A stretch of DNA of 21,143 nt from JAGPHI01 sp036661035 (GTDB lineage Bacteria > Bacillota > Clostridia > Oscillospirales > Ruminococcaceae). Made by a program: the position numbers and the translations under genes. A model generated the notes under the pieces. The model did no database searches and was not told where the DNA came from. It saw only the letters and a program-made list of their open reading frames with translations. The stretch is from assembly GCA_036661035.1 (NCBI GenBank), contig JAVWZM010000038.1:1-21143 (forward strand), in the 5' to 3' direction. Each line of letters begins with the position of its first letter. Position 1 is the first letter of the stretch. This document shows positions 14,314-21,143 of this stretch, in pieces.

Positions 14314-15426
14314 ATGCGCATTTTAATAGCCGCAGGCGGCACGGCAGGGCATATCAATCCTGCGCTTGCCATAGCGCAACAGCTTAAAACTAAATATCCC
14401 ATGGCGGAAATTCATTTTGCAGGACGGCGCGGGGGCATGGAATATGCCCTTGTAACAAAGGCGGGCTATCCTTTTCACGATATTGAGGTGCGCGGAATAC
14501 AGCGCAGCCTTACGCCGCGCAATATAATAAGAAACATTGAGGCGGTGTACTATCTTGCGCTGTCGGGGCATTGCGCAAATGCCATACTTAAAGCAGTGTC
14601 GCCGCAGCTTGTTATCGGCACAGGCGGATATGTAAGCGGCCCTATTGTGCGAGCGGCGGCAAAGCGCGGCATTAAAACCGCCATTCACGAGCAAAATGCA
14701 TATCCGGGCGTTACCAATAAGCTTTTGGCAAAAGATGTGGACATAGTGCTTGCGGCAATGCCCGACGCAGTGGAAAAGCTGAAAGTGCCGCAAAAAACCG
14801 TAGTTGTGGGAAACCCCGTACGCCCTGAGGTGTTTGCCGCCGACCGTCAAAAAGCAAGAGAGGCTATTGGTGCAAAGGAAAAGCAAATTGTAATACTTTC
14901 CTTTGGCGGCAGCCTTGGCGCACAGCGTATAAACGAAATGATTGCGCCCCTTGCGGCTTGGCATATTAAAGAGAGAAACTTTTTACATATACATGCCACA
15001 GGCTCTATCGAAAAGGCGGATTTTGCGGAATTGGCACAAAAGCTTGGTATAGATAAAAGCAGCAAATTTGTCATTCGAGAATATATCGACAATATGCCAA
15101 TGCTGCTTGCGGCCGCAGATTTGGTGATATGCCGTGCAGGAGCACTTACCTTGGCGGAAATATCGGCGGCAGGCAAAGCCAGTGTGCTTATCCCGTCGCC
15201 AAACGTAGCGGAAAATCATCAATATCACAACGCCATGCAGCTTGCCAAAATAGGTGCCGCAACGGTAATAGAAGAAAAAAACCTAACGCCGCAGCTATTG
15301 ATAGACACCGTAGACAAGCTTACCAAGGATTTTGCGTTACTAATGGAAATGGGCGCAAAGGCGCGCAATCTTGCCATGCCAAATTCGCTTGCGAAAATAT
15401 GCGATGAATTGGAATTGCTGCTATAG
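14314..15426 (+). CDS. murG: UDP-GlcNAc:lipid I N-acetylglucosaminyltransferase MurG
   Basis: MurG converts lipid I to lipid II on the cytoplasmic membrane face. The 370-residue GT-B protein shows the N-terminal glycine-rich loop AAGGTAGHINPALAIA, HEQNAYPGVTNK, the second glycine-rich SFGGSLGAQRINE, and the UDP-GlcNAc site around CRAGALTLAEISAAGK and PSPNVAENHQYHNA. All the expected blocks are present. The GGGGG ahead of ATG 14314 and a 29-base gap after ftsW indicate co-transcription. Unusually, the last base of its TAG stop is the first base of the structured repeat at 15426-15524, so the repeat forms its 3' untranslated region. Confidence 0.97.
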   Translation: MRILIAAGGTAGHINPALAIAQQLKTKYPMAEIHFAGRRGGMEYALVTKAGYPFHDIEVRGIQRSLTPRNIIRNIEAVYYLALSGHCANAILKAVSPQLVIGTGGYVSGPIVRAAAKRGIKTAIHEQNAYPGVTNKLLAKDVDIVLAAMPDAVEKLKVPQKTVVVGNPVRPEVFAADRQKAREAIGAKEKQIVILSFGGSLGAQRINEMIAPLAAWHIKERNFLHIHATGSIEKADFAELAQKLGIDKSSKFVIREYIDNMPMLLAAADLVICRAGALTLAEISAAGKASVLIPSPNVAENHQYHNAMQLAKIGAATVIEEKNLTPQLLIDTVDKLTKDFALLMEMGAKARNLAMPNSLAKICDELELLL

Positions 15427-15524
15427 CAACTTGACTATTATTGTCTTTGTAAACAACCTTTTGTCAAGTTGCATACAGCAAAGACGTGGCTTTGAGTAGG
15501 ACAATCAAAAGTAAAATTGCTGTA
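15426..15524 (+). repeat. Structured intergenic repeat, copy 1 (murG 3' end)
   Basis: The 99-base element matches 19383-19485 along its whole length. GCAACTTGAC (15426-15435) pairs perfectly with GTCAAGTTGC (15463-15472), and TACAGCAA (15474-15481) pairs with TTGCTGTA (15517-15524). ATTGTC in the first loop (15440-15445) can pair with GACAAT in the second (15500-15505), giving a loop-loop interaction. No coding frame is evident. It may be a miniature mobile element, a structured RNA, or both; I know no named family for it. Confidence 0.8.
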
Positions 15525-15547
15525 AAATAGCTTTTTCACTGCCATAT

Positions 15548-15576
15548 TTGACGCCGTTTATTAATTTTGATGATAT
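15548..15576 (+). promoter_or_regulatory. Probable murA promoter
   Basis: TTGACG (15548-15553) is followed after 17 bases by TGATAT (15571-15576), preceded by a TGn extended -10. It fits the 213-base gap before murA, which breaks the operon downstream of murG. Evidence is sequence match only. Confidence 0.45.
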
Positions 15577-15639
15577 TTTAACACAAAGCCCCATTTTGAC
15601 ATACTATGGTTTACAAGGCTTTAGAAGTGGGGTGCTATT

Positions 15640-16917
15640 TTGGAATATTTATCAATTACAGGTAAAACCAAGCTAAGCGGCAGTGTGCATTTGCCGTCTG
15701 CCAAAAACAGCGTGCTGCCCATACTGGCGGCAAGCCTTTTGTGCGAGGGCGAGGTTATCATAAACGGTGTGCCGCATTTGTCGGACGTAGATGTTTCTAT
15801 CGAAATATTGCAAAGCTTGGGTTGTATGGCAAAGTTTATGCAGGGCAGTGTGCGTATTAATGCGCAAGGCGTGGAAGAACATTTTATTCCTCGCCATTTA
15901 ATGGGCGCAATGCGCTCGTCAATATTTTATTTAGCACCGCTTTTAGCGCGCACCGGCTTTGCCAAAGTACATTCTCCCGGTGGCTGCCGCCTTGGTGCAA
16001 GGCCCATAGATATACACCTAGACGGCTTGCAGCATATGGGTGCGCAGATTAGTTTACATGGCGACGAGCTTGTGCTAAGTGCGCCAAATGGATTTACGGG
16101 TACAGATTATACTCTGCGTTTGCCAAGCGTGGGCGCAACGGAAACCTTGATGATGGCGGCAGCTGCCGCTAGTGGAAACACCGTGTTGCGCGGCGTTGCC
16201 ATAGAGCCTGAAATATTAGATTTGTCGCAGTTTTTGATATCCTGCGGAGCCAAAATTACAGGTGTCGGAACAAACACAATATATGTGCAGGGCGGTACTT
16301 TGCTGCACGGCACGGAATATACGCCCTTTCCCGATAGGATTACCGCCGCCACAATGCTATGTGCCGCAGCCGCTACGGGGGGTTATGTTCGCCTTAGCAA
16401 TTGCGTGCCGAAGCACATAGACGCTACCGTGCAGATATTAAAGCGCATGGGCTGCGAAATCGGCAATGCAAATGGCGCACTTACGCTCTGCGCGCCAACC
16501 CGCATATGCGGCACAGGAGCCCTTGTTACAGGCGCATATCCACATTTTTGCACAGATGCGGCTCCTCTTATGGCGGCAGTGCTTTTAACAGCGAAGGGAA
16601 ACGCAAGCATTACAGACACCGTGTTTGAAAACCGTTTCACATGCGCAAATGGCTTTCGTGCCTTTGGCGCAAATGCAGAGCAAAACGGACGCGATATTAT
16701 TATAAAAGGTGTAGATAAGCTGCACGGGGCATCTGTTATCGCGCCGGATTTACGCGGTGGGGCGGCGCTTGTTATTGCCGCAATGTGTGCCGAGGGCAAT
16801 AGCCGCGTATATGGAATAGAGCATTTAAACCGTGGGTACGAGGATATAGGGGCAATGTTTGCCTCCCTCGGCGCAGACATAGCTACAGTGCGCGGTACAA
16901 ACGAAAGCATAGCCTAA
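15640..16917 (+). CDS. murA: UDP-N-acetylglucosamine 1-carboxyvinyltransferase MurA
   Basis: MurA catalyses the first committed step of peptidoglycan synthesis, transfer of enolpyruvate from PEP to UDP-GlcNAc, in the cytoplasm. The 425-residue length is normal. The N-terminal SGSVHLPSAKNSVLPILAA contains the conserved Lys-Asn pair, and HSPGGCRLGARPIDIHL carries the catalytic Cys (Cys116), the residue attacked by fosfomycin, so no natural Asp replacement is seen. The start is TTG 15640, chosen because the protein then aligns at the normal MurA N-terminus. The only Shine-Dalgarno candidate is GGGGTG (15629-15634), which can pair with an upstream CCCCA. It lies between murG and ftsQ, a place often taken by murB or murC elsewhere. 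Confidence 0.96.
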   Translation: MEYLSITGKTKLSGSVHLPSAKNSVLPILAASLLCEGEVIINGVPHLSDVDVSIEILQSLGCMAKFMQGSVRINAQGVEEHFIPRHLMGAMRSSIFYLAPLLARTGFAKVHSPGGCRLGARPIDIHLDGLQHMGAQISLHGDELVLSAPNGFTGTDYTLRLPSVGATETLMMAAAAASGNTVLRGVAIEPEILDLSQFLISCGAKITGVGTNTIYVQGGTLLHGTEYTPFPDRITAATMLCAAAATGGYVRLSNCVPKHIDATVQILKRMGCEIGNANGALTLCAPTRICGTGALVTGAYPHFCTDAAPLMAAVLLTAKGNASITDTVFENRFTCANGFRAFGANAEQNGRDIIIKGVDKLHGASVIAPDLRGGAALVIAAMCAEGNSRVYGIEHLNRGYEDIGAMFASLGADIATVRGTNESIA

Positions 16918-16949
16918 TAACAGCGCATAGGCTTCGCAAGGAGGTAAAA

Positions 16950-17951
16950 ATGGATAAACGCAAAAAACAAAATAAGCCACGTTCGTCCATGCAGGCACAG
17001 CCGCCCTTGCAGCAAAACTATCCTCAAAGGCAAAGGCCACAGTTATTCGACCAAATGGCACCGCCGCCTGCGCGTACAAAAACACAGAATAGCATAAGCG
17101 AAATTATGCTGCCGATAGACGTACAAAGCCCGTCTGCACCACAAGAAAGTACAAAGCAAAAAAAGAAACGAAAGCAAGCACAATCACGTCGTCTAACCCG
17201 AGGCGAGGCAAGGCGACGGCGTACAAAACGAAGAATTTTTGCGGCAATGCTAATCGTGCTGACGGTGATTACAGGCTTTACGCTTTCTATGACGGTGCTT
17301 TTCAAAATAGAAAAATTTGAGCTTGTCGGCGATTCGCCATACGATGTTGAGGAAATCATACTTGCCTTTGCACATTCGGTGGGGGATAATATGTTTTCCT
17401 TCGATACGAAGAAAACTCAAGCAGAAATATCCAAGGTTTTGCCATATATAGAAAGCATAGAGGTACGCAGACGATTGCCCGGCACAATAGTGTTTAAAGC
17501 GGTGCCGGCAGTCGAAACGTATTACATGTCTATGGACGGCGGATATGCGGTGCTTAGCAGCAATTTAAAGGTGCTGCGTGTGTCGCCGGAGCTGCCGACA
17601 GGGCTTATAGAGGTTGCAGGTGCGCGCCCTGTGGCACCTATTGCAGGCGTGATGATATCCCTTGAAACAGAGGAAAGGCTGTCGGCACTTAAAAATGTGC
17701 TAAACGGCCTTGCCGAGGCAGAGCTTTCGCCTATTTCGCAAATAGATATAACAAGCGAGCTTGAAATAAGCTTTTTGTATGATATGCGCGCGCGAGTGCT
17801 TATCGGCACAGATAACGACCTTGCGGACAAGCTTGCACTTGCCAAAACCATTTTAACCAAAAACATCGAAAAAACCGAACGCGGTACCCTTGATGTGAGC
17901 CATCAAAATGAAAATGAAGCGCTAAAAGGTGTTTGGCGAGCAGGGAAATAG
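16950..17951 (+). CDS. ftsQ: Cell division protein FtsQ/DivIB with POTRA domain
   Basis: FtsQ/DivIB forms the FtsQLB-type complex that links and activates the septal synthases. The 333-residue protein has a long cytoplasmic tail (1-90), first rich in Gln and Pro and then very basic, one membrane segment (about 91-114), and an external POTRA domain starting at FKIEKFELVGDSPYDVEEI and running through VRRRLPGTIVFKAVPAVETYY, the classic FtsQ pattern. A beta-type domain and a charged C-terminal tail follow. ATG 16950 has a perfect AGGAGG just upstream, 32 bases after murA. Its sequence is weakly conserved in the family, but topology, the POTRA pattern and location before ftsZ make the call good. 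Confidence 0.9.
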   Translation: MDKRKKQNKPRSSMQAQPPLQQNYPQRQRPQLFDQMAPPPARTKTQNSISEIMLPIDVQSPSAPQESTKQKKKRKQAQSRRLTRGEARRRRTKRRIFAAMLIVLTVITGFTLSMTVLFKIEKFELVGDSPYDVEEIILAFAHSVGDNMFSFDTKKTQAEISKVLPYIESIEVRRRLPGTIVFKAVPAVETYYMSMDGGYAVLSSNLKVLRVSPELPTGLIEVAGARPVAPIAGVMISLETEERLSALKNVLNGLAEAELSPISQIDITSELEISFLYDMRARVLIGTDNDLADKLALAKTILTKNIEKTERGTLDVSHQNENEALKGVWRAGK

Positions 17952-17990
17952 TTGTTTTTATATAATTGTTGATTTTGTTTGCTTAAACGC

Positions 17991-18019
17991 TTGAAATTAT
18001 ACTCAAAATCTGTTACTCT
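17991..18019 (+). promoter_or_regulatory. Probable ftsZ promoter
   Basis: TTGAAA (17991-17996), 17 bases, then TACTCT (18014-18019) with an upstream TGn, within the 112-base AT-rich gap before ftsZ. The -10 match is moderate. Confidence 0.4.
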
Positions 18020-18063
18020 TTAATAATGTAAAGAAATAATAATATCTTTAGGGGGAATTATTC

Positions 18064-19245
18064 GTGGCATTTATCCTCGACGAAGAAAATCAAAATATAA
18101 CTAATATAAAAGTTATCGGCGTGGGCGGCGGTGGCGGCAATGCTGTGAACCGTATGGTCGAAACCGGTTTAAAAGGTGTCGAATTTATTTCGATGAATAC
18201 CGACCAACAGGCACTATATACTTCGCACGCAACACAAAAGGTGCAAATAGGCGCAAAGCTAACCAAAGGCCGCGGCGCAGGGGCAGATCCTGAAATAGGC
18301 CAGCGCAGCGCCGAGGAAAGCCGCGACGAGATAGCCAGCGCGTTAAAAGGCGCTCAAATGGCGTTTATCACGGCAGGCATGGGCGGCGGCACAGGCACAG
18401 GCGCAGCACCCGTAGTAGCCGAAATAGCCAAGGACTTGAACATACTTACCATAGGTATCGTTACAAAGCCCTTTCCCTTTGAGGGCAAGCGCAAGATGAA
18501 TACTGCCGAGCAAGGCATTGCCGGCTTATTAGAGCGTGTCGACTCGCTGATTGTTATCCCAAACGAGCGCTTAAAGCTAATCAGCCAAGAAAAAATCACT
18601 CTACATAATGCATTTGAAGCGGCAGATAATGTTTTGCGCCAAGGCGTAGAAAGTATCTCTGCTCTGATAAATGTTGCCGCCTTTATTAATTTGGACTTTG
18701 CAGACGTGCGTAGCATCATGAAAGACGCAGGCTATGCTCACATGGGCGTAGGCTCCGCCAAGGGCGTTAATAAGGCTGAGGACGCGGCTAATGCCGCTAT
18801 CTCAAGCCCACTGCTTGAAACAAGCATTGCAGGTGCGCGCGGCGTAATTATAAACATTACAGCGTCACCGGATATCGGCCTAGAGGACGTAGAGCGCGCA
18901 TCGGGGCTTATTACCAGCGCGGCACACCCAGACGCAAATATTATCTGGGGCGCGGCATTTGACGAAACATTAAAGGACGAGATGTGTGTTACCGTTATCG
19001 CCACAGGCTTTGAGGCTGTGCCGGGTATTATGCCTATATCTCCGTCACAAACGGCTAAAACCGCACAGGGTGCTGTGTCTACAGGCTTTAACGGTGTGCC
19101 CATTGCGTTTTCCGATGATAAAGTAGCTGAAGCATCTCTTGAGGACGAACGCAAGAGGCTTGAAGAAGAGAAAAAGAAGGAAGAAGAAGAGGACAACTCC
19201 TTCTACGATGACGTTATCACGCTTTTAAATAATCGTTCAAAGTAA
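18064..19245 (+). CDS. ftsZ: Cell division protein FtsZ
   Basis: FtsZ is the tubulin-like GTPase that forms the division ring. The 393-residue protein starts at GTG 18064 with AGGGGG at 18050-18055. Core features are intact: IKVIGVGGGGGNAVNRM at the N-terminus, the tubulin signature GGGTGTG (107-113), VIPNERL, and the T7 region NLDFADVRSIM with its catalytic Asp. After the core (about residue 318) comes a short linker of Glu and Lys (RKRLEEEKKKEEEEDN) and the end FYDDVITLLNNRSK. That end keeps the place of the usual DIPxFLR partner-binding peptide but lacks its Pro, Phe and Arg. No ftsA lies upstream. A terminator follows at 19269-19309. Confidence 0.98.
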   Translation: MAFILDEENQNITNIKVIGVGGGGGNAVNRMVETGLKGVEFISMNTDQQALYTSHATQKVQIGAKLTKGRGAGADPEIGQRSAEESRDEIASALKGAQMAFITAGMGGGTGTGAAPVVAEIAKDLNILTIGIVTKPFPFEGKRKMNTAEQGIAGLLERVDSLIVIPNERLKLISQEKITLHNAFEAADNVLRQGVESISALINVAAFINLDFADVRSIMKDAGYAHMGVGSAKGVNKAEDAANAAISSPLLETSIAGARGVIINITASPDIGLEDVERASGLITSAAHPDANIIWGAAFDETLKDEMCVTVIATGFEAVPGIMPISPSQTAKTAQGAVSTGFNGVPIAFSDDKVAEASLEDERKRLEEEKKKEEEEDNSFYDDVITLLNNRSK

Positions 19246-19268
19246 TAACGCGTATATCCGATATTAAC

Positions 19269-19309
19269 AGCGGCCCAGGTAAAACGAAAGTTTAGCCTTG
19301 GCCGCTTTT
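19269..19309 (+). terminator. Intrinsic terminator of ftsZ
   Basis: AGCGGCC (19269-19275) pairs with GGCCGCT (19300-19306). After one mismatch the stem continues with AGG/CCT, and the 3' side runs into four Ts. It lies 24 bases after the ftsZ stop codon and separates ftsZ from the following gene. Confidence 0.75.
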
Positions 19310-19382
19310 GTATAGTGCATATGTACAGGCGTTCTTCCATTGCGTAAAATGCTATGGCGAAAAACAGAGATTTGAACATATC

Positions 19383-19485
19383 GCAACTTGACTTATTATT
19401 GTCTTNNNNNNNNNNCAACTTTTTGTCAAGTTGCATACAGCAAAGACGAGGGTTTAGCAAGATAATCAAAAGTAAAATTGCTGTA
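19383..19485 (+). repeat. Structured intergenic repeat, copy 2 (after ftsZ)
   Basis: It is the same element as 15426-15524: GCAACTTGAC and GTCAAGTTGC arms, then TACAGCAA and TTGCTGTA arms, all unchanged. Differences cluster in the loops. GACAAT of copy 1 is GATAAT here, which still pairs with ATTGTC by a U-G wobble. Ten Ns interrupt the first loop. It sits between the ftsZ terminator and the promoter of the coiled-coil gene. Confidence 0.8.
19406..19415. other. Assembly gap of ten Ns
   Basis: Ten unknown bases lie in the loop of repeat copy 2. In copy 1 the matching interval is six bases (TGTAAA), so the N count is probably a placeholder. Confidence 0.95.
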
Positions 19486-19530
19486 TCAAGAGCGTTTTAT
19501 AAAATACGACTTTCTTTTTCATTTTCTTAG

Positions 19531-19539
19531 TGTTATAAT
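19531..19539 (+). promoter_or_regulatory. Extended -10 promoter of the DivIVA-like gene
   Basis: TGTTATAAT (19531-19539) is a perfect extended -10 (TGn plus TATAAT), in a T-rich region with no strong -35. It lies 33 bases before the chosen start codon and downstream of repeat copy 2. Confidence 0.6.
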
Positions 19540-19571
19540 GAAAATAAATATAAATGGTAGGAGGCGCTATC

Positions 19572-20591
19572 ATGACAGATGCCGTTCCGGTAAACGGTAG
19601 CTTTGCAAACGACAACAGCGGCGTTACACAAAGGGTGTTCCGCACAACTATGTTCGGCTTTAAGCGTGATGAAGTCCTTGAGTATATAGAGCGTATTACA
19701 AGCGAAAATACCGTAAATATTACGCGCCTTACAGAGCAAATGGAAAAGCTTGAAAAAGAATATGCCACATCTAAAGACGATAACGACATTTTGCTATTAA
19801 AAATTAAAGAAGCCAGCGAAACCTTGCAAAGCGAAAAGCAGCTTGCCACGCAAACTGCCGAGGAGCTTGCGCAGCTGCGCATAAAGCTGGAAGACACTAC
19901 TCGGGAGATGGCGGGCTATAAAAGCCGCCTTTTTTCGCGAGAGCAGGAAACAGTGGTGCTGAAGGCAGACAATTCGCGCCTTAATACCACTATAGATTCC
20001 CTTACCTTAAGCGTTGGCAAGTACGAAGCGCGCAAGGAAGAGCTTTCTTTGCAAGAGGAAAAGGCGCGGCAAGAGGCACAGTGCATTATAAAAAATGCAC
20101 AGCTTGCGGCAGATGCTGAGAAGAAGGATATTTTATCGGCAGCGCGCGACGAAAGCGAACGCGCACAGCAAGAAGCACGCATGGTAATAGATAAAGCCGG
20201 CGACGACGCGCTTGCGCTGATTGCCGCCGCAGAGCGCGAAAAAAACGACGCCAAGCAAATGATTAACAGCTCTGCTGTTGGCATTGCAGAGAGCATAGCG
20301 GTGCTTAAAACAGAGCTTTCTCAGGTAGATGCGAAAATCGCCGCCGCCACCGAGGAGTTGCAGCGTGCAACGGTGTCTATCACCTTGGCGCTTGAGGGTA
20401 CAGAACGCAACCTTGAAACCTTAGGCGTGCAGGTGCGCAAATTTCCGGAGCCTGCAAAGGCAGCGCATTTTGCTGATAAGCCTATTGCCCAGCCGCAATT
20501 ACATAAACAGCCAATGTCCCACTCACCGCGCAGACATTCCGTGTCAGAGGCTATATTGGACGGCTTAACACGTATTTTAGGCGATAGATAA
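19572..20591 (+). CDS. DivIVA-like coiled-coil protein
   Basis: I start the protein at ATG 19572 because AGGAGG (19559-19564) lies seven bases upstream; the ATG at 19554 is too close to the promoter and overlaps the ribosome binding site. This gives 339 residues. An N-terminal block FRTTMFGFKRDEVLEYIERI resembles the DivIVA membrane- and curvature-binding motif (FxxxxxGY..EVD.FL). Long Glu/Lys/Ala/Gln coiled coils follow (about 40-290), then a Pro/His/Gln-rich linker and a short conserved-looking amphipathic end (SVSEAILDGLTRILGDR). No signal or membrane span is present. Position behind ftsZ matches divIVA in other Firmicutes, which suggests a pole or septum scaffold. The assignment is by pattern, and the C-terminal half is unlike textbook DivIVA. 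Confidence 0.7.
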   Translation: MTDAVPVNGSFANDNSGVTQRVFRTTMFGFKRDEVLEYIERITSENTVNITRLTEQMEKLEKEYATSKDDNDILLLKIKEASETLQSEKQLATQTAEELAQLRIKLEDTTREMAGYKSRLFSREQETVVLKADNSRLNTTIDSLTLSVGKYEARKEELSLQEEKARQEAQCIIKNAQLAADAEKKDILSAARDESERAQQEARMVIDKAGDDALALIAAAEREKNDAKQMINSSAVGIAESIAVLKTELSQVDAKIAAATEELQRATVSITLALEGTERNLETLGVQVRKFPEPAKAAHFADKPIAQPQLHKQPMSHSPRRHSVSEAILDGLTRILGDR

Positions 20592-20631
20592 GCACATAAT
20601 ATTTTATACTAAACTTTAAAGGAGATTAGCA

Positions 20632-20937
20632 ATGGAAATTACACTTACAACAGCAGAATTTGACAAAGAGGTTATAAATAGCGATATCCCCGTATTGGTA
20701 GATTTTTGGGCAACTTGGTGTGGCCCTTGCCGCATGCTTGCCCCTACAGTAGCACAGATTGCCGAGGAAAACGAAGGCAAGGTAAAGGTGTGCAAGGTGG
20801 ATATAGACAAAGAGCCAAAGCTTGCAGAGCGTTACGGCGTAATGAGCATACCTACCGTAATAACCTTTAAAAACGGTAAAGAGGCTGCACGCAGTGTGGG
20901 GCTTGTACCAAAAGAAAAGCTTACCGCTATGCTTTAA
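20632..20937 (+). CDS. trxA: Thioredoxin
   Basis: Thioredoxin is a small cytoplasmic disulfide reductase, recycled by thioredoxin reductase. The 101-residue protein has the active site WCGPC (residues 29-33), the preceding PVLVDFWAT strand and the cis-proline loop MSIPTVITFKNGKE, so it should be catalytically competent. ATG 20632 is preceded by AAAGGAG. It starts 40 bases after the coiled-coil gene with no terminator between, so the two are probably co-transcribed; a functional link is not implied. Two terminators follow. Confidence 0.96.
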   Translation: MEITLTTAEFDKEVINSDIPVLVDFWATWCGPCRMLAPTVAQIAEENEGKVKVCKVDIDKEPKLAERYGVMSIPTVITFKNGKEAARSVGLVPKEKLTAML

Positions 20938-20972
20938 GCCTTAAAGATCAATTTAATTAACCGACAAAGTAC

Positions 20973-21017
20973 AAGGCGCTGTTGCAGATGTGTTATACAT
21001 CGGTAGCAGCGCCTTTT
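20973..21017 (+). terminator. First terminator after trxA
   Basis: AAGGCGCTG (20973-20981) pairs with CAGCGCCTT (21007-21015). An inner GATGT/ACATC stem extends the hairpin, and four Ts follow from 21014. Confidence 0.8.
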
Positions 21018-21022
21018 CAATT

Positions 21023-21062
21023 ACGCACGCCATTTTGTATTGGCGTGCGTTTGTGCTTATTA
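21023..21062 (+). terminator. Second, tandem terminator or hairpin after trxA
   Basis: ACGCACGCCA (21023-21032) pairs perfectly with TGGCGTGCGT (21041-21050) around an eight-base loop. The tail TTGTGCTTATTATT is only partly T-rich, so termination strength is uncertain. Confidence 0.6.
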
Positions 21063-21068
21063 TTATGG

Positions 21069-21110
21069 CTCTATACTAAATGTTGGGGTACGCAACGAAT
21101 AGAGCTCAAA
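21069..21110 (+). repeat. Fourth copy of the IS-end-like motif
   Basis: GGCTCTATACTAAATGTTG at 21068-21086 is followed by GGGTACGCAACG. It matches the copy at 4196 closely. Here GCTCTAT (21069-21075) can pair with ATAGAGC (21099-21105). No coding frame is visible in the 38 bases that remain, so it could be the left end of an element that continues past the window. Confidence 0.45.
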
Positions 21111-21143
21111 TAAAAAGCAAAAAAGGTAGAGCATATTCAAAAA

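Noticed and set aside
14323..14964. A 213-codon open frame on the minus strand inside murG
   Set aside because: It is antisense to well-conserved murG codons, has no ribosome binding site that I could see, and its translation is rich in Cys, His and Arg as expected for a shadow frame.
16383..16910. A 175-codon minus-strand frame inside murA
   Set aside because: It is fully antisense to the conserved MurA C-terminal half and shows no recognisable domain.
18738..19196. A 152-codon minus-strand frame inside ftsZ
   Set aside because: Its serine-rich start is the antisense of the Glu/Lys linker of FtsZ; no domain or plausible start signal was seen.

Overview
The window is a bacterial chromosome segment of moderately low G+C. 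It is dominated by a division and cell wall (dcw) cluster, with all confident genes on the + strand. Gene order, a MurE with the meso-diaminopimelate signature (DNPR), PASTA-tailed class B PBP, FtsQ/DivIB-type POTRA protein, intrinsic terminators, strong purine-rich ribosome binding sites and several TTG/GTG starts all point to a Firmicute of class Clostridia, perhaps an uncultured gut lineage. That placement is inferred from gene content and was not tested by a search.

Layout. Positions 1-2451 hold an O-acyltransferase pair: a 5'-truncated MBOAT membrane acyltransferase and an SGNH-like lipoprotein/membrane-anchored esterase partner, probably modifying an exported polysaccharide or wall polymer. 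Positions 2452-2643 are a non-coding stretch with competing GC-rich hairpins, then a 35-bp near-perfect palindrome that contains a promoter-like sequence. It lies in front of a membrane-bound GGDEF diguanylate cyclase (2644-3798). Positions 3799-4517 hold no large gene. They contain a likely 35-codon acidic small protein, several hairpins including two good intrinsic terminators, and copies of a GCTCTTTG/CTAAATGT/GGGGTA motif that resembles insertion-sequence ends.

From 4424 to about 19309 runs the dcw cluster: promoter and three MraZ boxes, mraZ, rsmH, ftsL-like, a PASTA class B PBP, murE, murF, mraY, ftsW/spoVE, murG, murA, ftsQ and ftsZ. The genes supply the cytoplasmic UDP-muropeptide steps (MurA, MurE, MurF), lipid I/II synthesis (MraY, MurG), polymerisation and cross-linking at the septum (FtsW + PBP) and the divisome scaffold (FtsL, FtsQ, FtsZ). 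murD, murC, murB and ftsA are not present in the cluster. murA, ftsZ and the following gene have their own promoter-like sequences. After the ftsZ terminator come a DivIVA-like coiled-coil protein and a thioredoxin, closed by two tandem terminators, and the window ends in another copy of the IS-end-like motif.

The most unusual material is non-coding. A ~100-bp structured repeat occurs directly at the murG stop codon and again after ftsZ, with a conserved two-hairpin fold and a substitution compatible with a loop-loop pairing; a 10-N assembly gap sits in one loop. A weaker third copy may overlap the murE stop codon. I found no tRNA, rRNA, CRISPR array or complete mobile element.
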